NCBI RefSeq assembly: GCF_021117345.1 | Contig: NZ_CP088261.1 | Location: 3,207,300-3,271,299 of the forward strand | Direction of reading: 5' to 3' | Length of the DNA stretch: 64,000 bases | From: Microbacterium sp. cx-55 | GTDB lineage: Bacteria > Actinomycetota > Actinomycetes > Actinomycetales > Microbacteriaceae | In this document: in pieces, positions 35,422 to 43,007 of the stretch | Layout of the letters: every line of letters starts with the position of its first letter | How positions within the stretch are numbered: position 1 is the stretch's first letter | Position numbers and translations under genes: made by a program | The notes under the pieces: model-generated | Databases searched by the model: none | Seen by the model: the letters and a program-made list of their open reading frames with translations, nothing else | What the model was told of the DNA's origin: nothing

Positions 35422-36282
35422 TCAGGAGAGCACCGGCACGTCGACCGCGTCGCTGAGCCACGTCTGCTCGAGCTCGGCGAGCGTGCCGTCCTCGCGCAGC
35501 GCGTCGACCGCATCCGACACGGCGGTCGTGAGCTCGGAGTCCTTCGGCAGCACGAACGCGAGCTCGTCGCCCCCGGCCGACGAATCCGGGAACTGACCGA
35601 CGACCTTGCCGTCGTCGAGCACGGCACCGGCGAGGTAGAACGCGGTCGGCAGGTCGACGACGATCGCGTCGACCTGGCCGGACTGGAGCGCGGCGACGGC
35701 GTCGTCGTTCGAGTTGTAGACGCTGAGGCGGTCGGCGCCCAGCTGCTCTTCGGCGACCGTGTAGCTCGTCGTCGCGCTCATGACGCCGACGGTGTAGTCC
35801 TTCAGCTCTGCGACGCTGGTCGCGGATGCGGCGGGCGAGGCCGCCGTCGTCACGACCGCCTGCGTCGTCGTGTAGTACGGCGAGGAGAAGTCGACGGCCT
35901 GCTTGCGCTCGTCGGTGACGGAGAACTGCTGGATGTTGAGGTCCCAGTCCTTCGCGCCCGGTGCGATGGCGGAGTCGAAGGTGCTGCGCACCCAGACGAC
36001 GTCGTCCTTCGCGAAACCGAGCTTCTCGGCGACCGCGTACGCGACGGCCGACTCGAATCCTTCACCCGAGGACGGGTCGTCGCCGACGACCCACGGCTCG
36101 AAGGCCGGTTCGCCGGTGGCGATCGTGAGGCTGCCGGCGGTGACCTTGGGCAGGTCTCCCTCTGCGCCACCCGACGCGGCGGGGGCGTCGCCGGCGAAGG
36201 CGCAGGCGGTCAGGGCGAGAGCGGTTGCGGCGGTCACGGCGGCGAACGCCGCCGTCCGGCGCAGGCGTGCGAAAGCGGTCAC
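35422..36282 (-). CDS. amino-acid ABC transporter substrate-binding lipoprotein
   Basis: A 286-residue SBP_bac_3-type protein with lipobox ALTAC near residue 27. The mature domain shows GSLTIATGEPAFEPWV, GFESAVAYAVAEKLGF, FDSAIAPGAKDWDLNIQQFSVTDERKQAVDFSSPYY and LQSGQVDAIVVDLPTAFYL, the usual ligand-cleft motifs. GTG at 36282 has GAGGAG upstream. The ligand is unknown; the operon partners (cupin, deaminase, SAH-hydrolase-like) suggest an amino-acid-containing nucleoside or similar compound. Confidence 0.92.
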   Translation of the reverse strand: MTAFARLRRTAAFAAVTAATALALTACAFAGDAPAASGGAEGDLPKVTAGSLTIATGEPAFEPWVVGDDPSSGEGFESAVAYAVAEKLGFAKDDVVWVRSTFDSAIAPGAKDWDLNIQQFSVTDERKQAVDFSSPYYTTTQAVVTTAASPAASATSVAELKDYTVGVMSATTSYTVAEEQLGADRLSVYNSNDDAVAALQSGQVDAIVVDLPTAFYLAGAVLDDGKVVGQFPDSSAGGDELAFVLPKDSELTTAVSDAVDALREDGTLAELEQTWLSDAVDVPVLS

Positions 36283-36355
36283 GGAGTCTCCTCGTGGACG
36301 ATGGTGCGGGGGCGGGTTCCGAGACTGCTGCGGTCGCGGAGTGCGCTCAGCCTAG

Positions 36356-36796
36356 TCATTCTGCGAGGCGCCAGTCGTCGAAGCTGAAACCGGGCGACAC
36401 GATGCAGCTGACGAGCACCTCGGCGTCGCCCGCGAGGCGGGCGGCCTGCCAGGTGCCCGCCGGCACGACGGCCTGCGCGAGATCACCGGCCGCGAGGTCG
36501 GGGCCGAGCCGCACAATGGTGGCGTCGGCGGGCTCGGCGCCGGTGCCGCCGAACGAGAGCTCGAGCGTTCCCGGACCGTGCCACAGCCAGATCTCGTCAC
36601 TCGAGACGACATGCCAGGCGCTCTGCTCACCGGGGGTCAGCAGGTAGTGGATGCACGTCGCCGCCGGGCGGATGCCCGCCGGGGTGGACACCGCATCCGT
36701 CGCCGTCCACGTGCGGCGGAACCAGCCGCCCTCCGGATGCGGGTCGAGTCCGAGTCGGTCGGCGGTCAGGGGCCGGATGCTGCTCGCGTCGCTCAT
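36356..36796 (-). CDS. cupin, DUF985 family
   Basis: A 146-residue single-domain cupin: LGLDPHPEGGWFRRTW, AATCIHYLLTPGEQSAWHVVSSDEIWLWHGPG (metal-site His/Glu pattern HYLL..E..AWH) and VVPAGTWQAARL, VSCIVSPGFSFDDW. DUF985 proteins (yeast Yml079w-like) are cupins of uncertain role, sometimes binding nucleotides or sugars. ATG overlaps the stop of the amidohydrolase upstream (ATGA), so it is coupled to it. About 75 bases separate it from the ABC binding-protein gene. Confidence 0.88.
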   Translation of the reverse strand: MSDASSIRPLTADRLGLDPHPEGGWFRRTWTATDAVSTPAGIRPAATCIHYLLTPGEQSAWHVVSSDEIWLWHGPGTLELSFGGTGAEPADATIVRLGPDLAAGDLAQAVVPAGTWQAARLAGDAEVLVSCIVSPGFSFDDWRLAE

Positions 36797-38097
36797 ACGG
36801 TGACTCCTGTCTGCTGTGTGAATGCGGGGCTCGCGAAGCGCGGCTCGCCGGCAACGACCGTCGCGGCGGCACGCCCGGCACCATCCGTGACGAGGCCCTC
36901 GAGCGTGTCGAACGGATCGCTCGCCGCGATGTCGAAGAAGGCCAGATCGGCGACCGCGCCGACGGCGAGGTAGCCGATGCGCTCCGGGCCGGTGTCGAGC
37001 CCCATGGCGTGCGCGCCGCCGAGCGTCGCCGCCCGCAGCAGCTGCTCGGGCAGGTCGCGGTTCGCGTACCCCTGCGCGCGGGCGATGCGGTGCAGCGCGG
37101 CCACGTCGCCCATCAGGTCGAGCGACGGGCTGGACGCACGGGAGTCGGTGCCGACGGCGATCGGGTTGCCCTCGGCGAGGTAGGCCGCGACCGGCGGCTC
37201 GTCGAGGCCGATGACCTCGTTCGAGCGCGGGCAGAGCGCGACCGTCGTGCCGCGAGCCCGGAGGATCGCCCGGTCCCGCGCGGTCATATAGACGCCGTGC
37301 GCGATGTGGCAGTCGGGGCCGAGCACCCCGAGCGCGTCGACGAACTCGGTCGCCCCGACCCCGTACCCGGCGTCGCGGAGCTGGCGGAAACTCTCGGGTT
37401 TGCGGTCCTGCCAGGCGACCGCGTGAGTGTGCGCGAACTCGCGTTCGAGCGCCGCTTCACCGAGGTGGAGATGGATGCGGCCGCCGCGCTCGCGCACAAT
37501 GTCGGGGATCTCGAGGAGGGGTTCGATGTCGAGGGAGTACGGCGCGTGCGGCGAGAGTCCCGTGCCGGGCGGGGCCGGGAGCGCATCGAGCGCGGCCTCG
37601 ACTTCGGCGCGCCCGCGGGTCGCCCACGCGGCGTTCGTCCAGCTCATCACCTCCCAGTAGGTGATGCCGTGCAGCCGCGCATCGTGGAGCGCGCCGCTGG
37701 CTGATGCGTCGGTGGCGATGTCTGCCACCGCGGTCGTGCCGGCCGTGATCATCGCCGCCGCTCCCGCCGCCGCATCCGCTGCCCAGTCCCGGCCGGCGTC
37801 GTAGACCGGCGTGAACGAGCGCGCCCAGTCGTCGAAGCCCTGATACCGCCCCTCGCCGACCGACCCCATGCCCGAGTACTGCAGGTGCGTGTGCGCGTTG
37901 ACGAGTCCGGGCATGAGCACGCCCGGCCAGTGCACCTCGTCAAAATCGAGGCCGCGCTCGCGCAGTTCGCGGCGCACCCACGCGCCGTCGCCGACGTGCA
38001 GGATGCGGTCGCCCCGGACGGCGATGGCGCCGGAGGGGATGGGGGGCGCGGTGATCGGCACCACGAGGGCGGCCGAGTACAGCACGATCGGGTTCAT
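36793..38097 (-). CDS. amidohydrolase, SAH/MTA/aminodeoxyfutalosine deaminase type
   Basis: A 434-residue metal-dependent deaminase. Motifs: GLVNAHTHLQYSGM (metal His pair), LSPHAPYSLDIEPLL, IHLHLGEAALEREF, CHIAHGVYMTARD and a late AVGTDSRASSPSLDLM aspartate. The family deaminates adenine rings of nucleosides such as S-adenosylhomocysteine, methylthioadenosine or aminofutalosine, or guanine-like bases. Start and stop both overlap neighbours by ATGA, so it is made with the SAH-hydrolase-like protein and the cupin. An S-adenosylhomocysteine to S-inosylhomocysteine step is an attractive inference. Confidence 0.85.
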   Translation of the reverse strand: MNPIVLYSAALVVPITAPPIPSGAIAVRGDRILHVGDGAWVRRELRERGLDFDEVHWPGVLMPGLVNAHTHLQYSGMGSVGEGRYQGFDDWARSFTPVYDAGRDWAADAAAGAAAMITAGTTAVADIATDASASGALHDARLHGITYWEVMSWTNAAWATRGRAEVEAALDALPAPPGTGLSPHAPYSLDIEPLLEIPDIVRERGGRIHLHLGEAALEREFAHTHAVAWQDRKPESFRQLRDAGYGVGATEFVDALGVLGPDCHIAHGVYMTARDRAILRARGTTVALCPRSNEVIGLDEPPVAAYLAEGNPIAVGTDSRASSPSLDLMGDVAALHRIARAQGYANRDLPEQLLRAATLGGAHAMGLDTGPERIGYLAVGAVADLAFFDIAASDPFDTLEGLVTDGAGRAAATVVAGEPRFASPAFTQQTGVTV

Positions 38098-39686
38098 GCG
38101 GGTCTTTCCGTCGCAGGGGCGCGGACAGCGGGCGCGCCGGGATCAGGGGTAGTCGCGCCATCGAGCGTGCCCGACGGGTCGGGGGTGCCGGGGCGGTCGT
38201 AGCGCGGGGAGTACCAGTCGGACGGCGCCCCCGACCCGGCTGCGAGCGGATCGGGGCGGAGGTCGATGGCGACGCCTCGAGCGTCGAGCGCCGCACGGGC
38301 GACGACATCGTCGATCTCGGCGGGAAGGGCATGCACCCCGATCGGGGGGCGCGTGCGCACGAGGTGATCGAGCGCGGCGAGCTGCACGGCGAACGAGAGG
38401 TCCATGATCTCGATCGGGTTGCCCTCTGCGCCGGTGATGTTCACCCCGCCGCCGCGATCGATGAGCAGTGCGCCGCCCGGCGACACGCGCTCCACGTGCC
38501 GCAACACCGCACCGTCGAGCCGGGACACCGGCGACAGCTCGGCTCCTGCCAGGTCGACCTCGCCCGGCACCCCGCCCGCGACCGCGACGATGCGTGCGGC
38601 CGTCCGGATGCCGACGGTCACGGTCTCCGGAACGCCCGTCGCCGACACCACCAGCGCATCCGGCGCGGCGACGAGCGCGGGCTCGACGACGAAACCGTCG
38701 TGGCGCGCGACGAGCGCGCGCACCGGGTCGGTCTCGGCGACCCGCACCTCGGCGCCGAACGCGGCGAGCTGCGCGGCGACCCCTTCGCCGACCGGGCCGT
38801 ACCCGATCACGAGTGCCGGCTGGTCGCGGAGCGAGATTCCGACCTCGTCGAGCAGGTCGGCGATCGCGAAGACGCAGGACTGCCCGGTGCCGTACCGGTT
38901 GTCGAACCGGGTCTTGGTGAGCGCGTCGTTGACCGCGAGCACGGGGATGCGGAGGGCGCCGGCGCGTTCCATCGCCCGCAGCGGCGTCAGCCCGCTCGTG
39001 GTCTCCTCGTTCGCGCCGATCCAGCCGTCGACGATCGCGGGGTCCACCTCGTGCGCGAGCCGGATCAGGTGCGAGCCGTCATCGATCAGCACGTCGAAGC
39101 CGCGTCGCAAAAACCCGAGCGCGCTCTGCCGCTCGCGTTCGCCCGACAGCGCCGCATCCGCATCGACGGGCATGCCGTCGGCGCGGAGCGCGGCGGCGAC
39201 GTCCGCATCCGTCTCGTCCGGATGCGCGTAGACCGCGACCTCGGCGCCGGCCGCGCGCAGAAGGAGCGCGAGCTGAGCCGTCTTCGGTTCGAGCACCATC
39301 GCCACGCCCACCCGGAGCCCGCGGAGATCGAGTCCCGCGGCGACCCGGCGCGACACGGGCATGTGCGCCCCGGCGAACGCGATCCGCCCCGCGGCGTCGC
39401 CGCGATCGGGGAGCGGGGCGCCGTCCAGCAAGAGGGGAACGTCGACGGGATCCGCACCGGCCGGGAGCAGGTCGAACGCGTACTCGACGGTTCCAGCCCC
39501 CGCGGAATCCGTCACGATCACGGCGCCCAGGGCGCGCAGCATCCGCTCGAGCTCCGCCGCGAGGGGCGCGATCCCGGCGTCGAGCGGGCGGCGGATGCGG
39601 GCGGGTCGCCCGGCGATCAGCAGGTTCGTGCGACGGGCGAACCGACGGACGATCCGCTCGGCGGTCTGCATGTCGCTCACGCACAC
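38094..39686 (-). CDS. divergent adenosylhomocysteinase-like protein
   Basis: A 530-residue SAH-hydrolase homologue. Recognisable: LIDDGSHLIRLAHE, ANEETTSGL, VNDALTKTRFDNRYGTGQS (Lys, Asp, Asn kept; Cys replaced by Thr), NAD loop VIGYGPVGEG and LPAEIDDVVARAALDARGV. The usual NIGHFDVEID segment reads AVAGGVPGEVDLAGAEL, so the conserved active-site Asn/His are missing, and the C-terminal PDHYRY is absent. Substrate specificity is thus probably altered. Coupling to a purine-deaminase-type enzyme suggests S-inosylhomocysteine or a related thioether nucleoside. The start is uncertain: GTG 39686, GTG 39680 or ATG 39671, none with a clear ribosome site. Confidence 0.75.
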   Translation of the reverse strand: MCVSDMQTAERIVRRFARRTNLLIAGRPARIRRPLDAGIAPLAAELERMLRALGAVIVTDSAGAGTVEYAFDLLPAGADPVDVPLLLDGAPLPDRGDAAGRIAFAGAHMPVSRRVAAGLDLRGLRVGVAMVLEPKTAQLALLLRAAGAEVAVYAHPDETDADVAAALRADGMPVDADAALSGERERQSALGFLRRGFDVLIDDGSHLIRLAHEVDPAIVDGWIGANEETTSGLTPLRAMERAGALRIPVLAVNDALTKTRFDNRYGTGQSCVFAIADLLDEVGISLRDQPALVIGYGPVGEGVAAQLAAFGAEVRVAETDPVRALVARHDGFVVEPALVAAPDALVVSATGVPETVTVGIRTAARIVAVAGGVPGEVDLAGAELSPVSRLDGAVLRHVERVSPGGALLIDRGGGVNITGAEGNPIEIMDLSFAVQLAALDHLVRTRPPIGVHALPAEIDDVVARAALDARGVAIDLRPDPLAAGSGAPSDWYSPRYDRPGTPDPSGTLDGATTPDPGAPAVRAPATERPA

Positions 39687-39738
39687 AGCCTAGATCGGGA
39701 GGGGTCCGAACTCGCCCCTGAAACCGGGGCCGAGCAGG

Positions 39739-40047
39739 TCAGCGCCGGTAGTCGATCTTGTGCAGAAAGGCCTTGATCAAATTGGTCTTCGTCGGGGGCC
39801 CCTCATCCAGCACCCGCACCCACACGCGCTGCTCGAGCGCCGGATCGGCGAGCGCCAGATCCACGTGTTCGAGGGTGAGGGCCGTCGTCGCCCCCGAAAT
39901 CTCCTCGGCCACGATCTCGCAGAGATCGCGAACCGCCGCGTGCTGTGGCGACTCGTCACCGGCCCGGCCGCGGCACACCCGGGGGTTCTCCACCAGGTAG
40001 TCGATGAGGGCAAGCGTGCGGATGTGGGGTTGAACGTCGAACTCGAT
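39739..40047 (-). CDS. conserved small protein with possible ATC start, unknown function
   Basis: A frame encodes IEFDVQPHIRTLALIDYLVENPRVC in pieces, then HAAVRDLCEIVAEEISGATTALTLEHVDLALADP, ALEQRVWVRVLDEGPP and LIKAFLHKIDYRR, which reads like a real small helical protein. No ATG, GTG or TTG lies in frame before the divergent gene at 40174. However, an ATC at 40047 has a perfect AGGAG six bases upstream. Either a rare AUC start is used, or the true start was lost. Function unknown. Confidence 0.55.
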   Translation of the reverse strand: MEFDVQPHIRTLALIDYLVENPRVCRGRAGDESPQHAAVRDLCEIVAEEISGATTALTLEHVDLALADPALEQRVWVRVLDEGPPTKTNLIKAFLHKIDYRR

Positions 40048-40173
40048 GGAGATCTCCTCAGGTGGGCATTGCGCGCGACCGTGGAAACTCTCGCGACGTC
40101 TGGCGTCGACCTCAGCTAACCACGAGTCGGGTGGCGGGATGCATCCGTGCGCACGGCCGGTAGCGTGTGCCGC

Positions 40174-41163
40174 ATGCAGTGGACCCCCGAGGTACCGAAC
40201 GCCGACTGGCTGCGCGCGAGCCTGGACGAACCGTGGCGCGGCACGATGCACGACGCGGTTCCGCGATACTTTCCCGCCTACGCCCGCATCTTCCATCCCG
40301 CGACCCGGGACCGGCCCGTGGGACGCCCGTGGCCGGGCCTCCCCTACGCCGCGCACCGTCGCGAGTGGGACGCATTCCAGGATGCGACCCCCGAGATCGA
40401 CGTCGAACGCGTCGGCTGGGCCGAGACCTCCGCCGCCTTCGGCACCACCTTCCACCCGCTGGCCCAGTGGCAGCGGATCGTCGCGCCGGGCGTCACCGTG
40501 GAGCACGAGGACGGACCCCGGGATGCCTCGGGCTGGCGGTACAGCGCTCCCGCGGTCGGCGAGGTGGACGCCGACGTTCTCGCCGCACTCGCGGGTGTGC
40601 TCGCCGCGCACACCACGACCCCCGACGACGGCGTGGTCGCGCTGTGGGAAGGGTGGGGCGACCTGGTCGGCCACCTCGGCGTCACTCCGTCCCGCTCGTT
40701 CCTCTCACTCACCACGGCCGACGACGGCTCGGACCGGCACGACGAACTCCTCGCTCGCAGCATCCGGGATCCGCTGAACGACGCGTTCCGCAAGCCCCGC
40801 TGGCAGCCGGGCATTCTGTCGGACGAGATCTCGCGCGGGGGAAGGCTCAGCACGCTCGGTCGGGACTACGTCGTGTTCCGCGGCGGCATCGCGGAGTTCG
40901 CGGCAGAGGGGTGGGTGGAGCGGATGCCGTGGCGCGACCGTGACGCGGAGGCCGCCGGATTCGGGCCGACCGCGCATTCCCCGAACCTCGTGTGGCCGGC
41001 CGACCGGGCCTGGGCGCTCGTCTCGGAGATCGACTGGGACTCGACGATCGTCGCGGGGAGCACCGCGCTCGTCTCCGCGCTCTGCGCGCACCCCGCTCTC
41101 GAAGCGGTCCCGATCGAGCAGAACGCCTCGCTGCAATGGGACGCGGATCGGATCAACGCGTGA
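40174..41163 (+). CDS. hypothetical protein, about 330 residues
   Basis: A 329-residue soluble protein without known motifs. It is rich in tryptophan, starts MQWTPEVPNADWLRASLDEP and contains RYFPAYARIFHPATRDRP, VALWEGWGDL, GRDYVVFRGGI and SPNLVWPADRAWALVSEIDWDSTIV. The pattern is conserved-looking and resembles proteins of unknown function seen in Microbacteriaceae. ATG 40174 has no ribosome site; TAGCGT seven bases upstream suggests a leaderless transcript. It overlaps the next gene by GTGA. Confidence 0.75.
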   Translation: MQWTPEVPNADWLRASLDEPWRGTMHDAVPRYFPAYARIFHPATRDRPVGRPWPGLPYAAHRREWDAFQDATPEIDVERVGWAETSAAFGTTFHPLAQWQRIVAPGVTVEHEDGPRDASGWRYSAPAVGEVDADVLAALAGVLAAHTTTPDDGVVALWEGWGDLVGHLGVTPSRSFLSLTTADDGSDRHDELLARSIRDPLNDAFRKPRWQPGILSDEISRGGRLSTLGRDYVVFRGGIAEFAAEGWVERMPWRDRDAEAAGFGPTAHSPNLVWPADRAWALVSEIDWDSTIVAGSTALVSALCAHPALEAVPIEQNASLQWDADRINA

Positions 41164-42296
41164 CCCCGCCCTCGTTCGACGCGAGCGCCCTCACCGCTCC
41201 CGTCGACAAGGCCGCCGTGCGCGCGTTTCGCGCGTCACGACCGGATGCGGGCGGCTCCGTCGGCAGAGTCCTCGGGATCGTGTTCCTCGTCATGGTCATC
41301 GGCGCGTTCCTCCTCGTCTCGATGCCGCTGCTCGCCACCGCCGTCATCTCGATGGTCGGCGGCAGCGACTCGGCCGCTGCCCTCGTGCCGGCCGTTCTGA
41401 TGTTCGGACTCGTCGCCCTCGGGGTGGTGCTCGCCGTCCGGGCGTTTCGCAACGTCGGTGTTCGCGCGTACCGCCTCGCGATGTTCGCGCGCGCGAACGG
41501 CATGTCGTACGCGGGCACCATCCCGAACCCGAACCTTCCCGGCATGATCTTCTCGCTCGGTTCGAGTCGTGAGGCCCGTGATGCCGTGCGCGGCGAGGTT
41601 CCCCGTTTCGTCGAGTTCGCGAACTACCGGTACACGACCGGGTCGGGCAAGAACCGCACGACGCATCGCTGGGGGTATGTCGCGATCAAGCTCGACGTGC
41701 CGCTGCCGCACATCGTGCTCGACGCGCTCGGCAACAACGGCCTCTTCGGGTCATCGAACCTGCCGGCGAACTTCGACGCCGATCAACGCCTCAGCCTCGA
41801 GGGCGACTTCGACAGGTACTTCGCGCTGTCGTGCCCGGAAGGCTACGAACGCGACGCGCTCTACCTCTTCACCCCCGACATCATGGCGCGCTTCATCGAC
41901 AACGCCGCCGCCCTCGACGTCGAGATCGTCGACGACTGGCTGTTCCTCTACGGAAAGCGGGACTTCTCCACGCTCGACGCCGCCACGTGGGCGTGGCTCT
42001 TCTCGGTCGTCGGCGCGCTCCTCGACAAGCTCACGCAGTGGTCACGCTGGCGTGACGACCACCTGGCCGCGGCGACGGATGCGACCCCGGATGCCGCCAC
42101 CGCGGCGTCGGGATCGGTTGCCGCATCCGTGCCCTTCGACCCGCCCGCCGGGTCGCTCCGTCCGCCGCCCGGGGTCGCCGCCGGAGGCCGGCGGCTGAAG
42201 CGGAAGGTGCCGTGGTCGGCGATCGTTCTGCTCGTGATCGTCGGTCTGATGTGGGTGTTCTTCCAGAGCGGGATAATCGGGGCGCTCCTGCGTTAG
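41160..42296 (+). CDS. hypothetical membrane protein
   Basis: A 378-residue protein with an N-terminal pair of helices (IVFLVMVIGAFLLVSMPLLAT and LVPAVLMFGLVALGVVLAV), a soluble central domain (RYTTGSGKNRTTHRWGYVAIKLDVPLPHIVLDALGN in pieces, LEGDFDRYFALSCPEGYERDALYLFTPDIMA) and a C-terminal helix after a Pro/Ala linker (IVLLVIVGLMWVFFQSG). No catalytic motif recognised. The GTG start overlaps the previous stop, so the two are translationally coupled. Confidence 0.75.
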   Translation: MTPPSFDASALTAPVDKAAVRAFRASRPDAGGSVGRVLGIVFLVMVIGAFLLVSMPLLATAVISMVGGSDSAAALVPAVLMFGLVALGVVLAVRAFRNVGVRAYRLAMFARANGMSYAGTIPNPNLPGMIFSLGSSREARDAVRGEVPRFVEFANYRYTTGSGKNRTTHRWGYVAIKLDVPLPHIVLDALGNNGLFGSSNLPANFDADQRLSLEGDFDRYFALSCPEGYERDALYLFTPDIMARFIDNAAALDVEIVDDWLFLYGKRDFSTLDAATWAWLFSVVGALLDKLTQWSRWRDDHLAAATDATPDAATAASGSVAASVPFDPPAGSLRPPPGVAAGGRRLKRKVPWSAIVLLVIVGLMWVFFQSGIIGALLR

Positions 42297-42452
42297 GCGC
42301 CAACGCGGCCCGACCCCGCCGCCGCGTCGACCGGGCTGCTACGGGTGAGAACACTCTCATGTCAATGGTGTCGGATGCATCCGCCCGCCCCCTCTAGCGT
42401 GGGTGGAGGGGGCGTGGATCGCGCCCGATTCACAGCTACCTAAGGAACGACC

Positions 42453-42920
42453 ATGCGCAAACTCGCCACGATCGCTGTCTCCGCCATCGCTCTTCTCGCC
42501 CTCGCCGGTTGTGCCGGCGGCGGATCCTCCGACTCCGGCGGCGACGCGGCGGCCAGCGACCAGACCGTCGCCGAGGCGTGCGCCATCGCCAATGAGAAGC
42601 TCACCGCCGCGCAGGAGGGTCTCAACGAGTCGCTCACCGGCGTCTCCAGCGGCGACTACTCGGGCCTCACCGACGTCATCTCGTCGTTCTCGGCCGGCTT
42701 CGACGAGGCGCTCGAGGAGATCACCAACGCCGAGGTCGAGGAGCCCCTGACCTCGATCGCCGCGGACTACAAGGAGATCGGTGCCGCGCTCGAGCAGCTC
42801 GCCGAGGCGGGCAGCGACCCGGCCAAGATCGCCGAGCTGACCGACCTCTCCGACCAGATGACCGAAACCAGCAGCCGCCTGCAGGCGTCGTCGGCCGAGC
42901 TCCAGGAACTCTGCGCCTGA
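42453..42920 (+). CDS. secreted lipoprotein, unknown function
   Basis: A 155-residue lipoprotein: lipobox LALAGC near residue 20, a Gly/Ser/Asp linker, then an acidic helical domain (VAEACAIANEKLTAAQEGLNESL, ISSFSAGFDEALEEITNAEV, LTSIAADYKEIGAALEQL) with cysteines at the start (EACA) and end (ELCA) that could pair. It looks like a small four-helix extracellular bundle. A terminator follows within 40 bases. Confidence 0.78.
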   Translation: MRKLATIAVSAIALLALAGCAGGGSSDSGGDAAASDQTVAEACAIANEKLTAAQEGLNESLTGVSSGDYSGLTDVISSFSAGFDEALEEITNAEVEEPLTSIAADYKEIGAALEQLAEAGSDPAKIAELTDLSDQMTETSSRLQASSAELQELCA

Positions 42921-42957
42921 GCTGACTACGGGGTCGAGCGCCCCGTGACGATGTGAC

Positions 42958-42992
42958 GAAGGGCCCCGGTATCGAGGATTTCGGGGCCCTTC
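42958..42992. terminator. Hairpin terminator between convergent genes
   Basis: GAAGGGCCCCG (42958-42968) pairs perfectly with CGGGGCCCTTC (42982-42992), loop 13 bases. It lies between the lipoprotein gene and the end of the oligopeptide ATPase gene, so it can serve both strands. Confidence 0.85.
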
Positions 42993-43007
42993 GTTCTGCG
43001 TCTCGAC

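Noticed and set aside
39739..40674. Long upstream extension of the small minus-strand gene
   Set aside because: It would run antisense through the 40174 gene and has low-complexity shadow composition.
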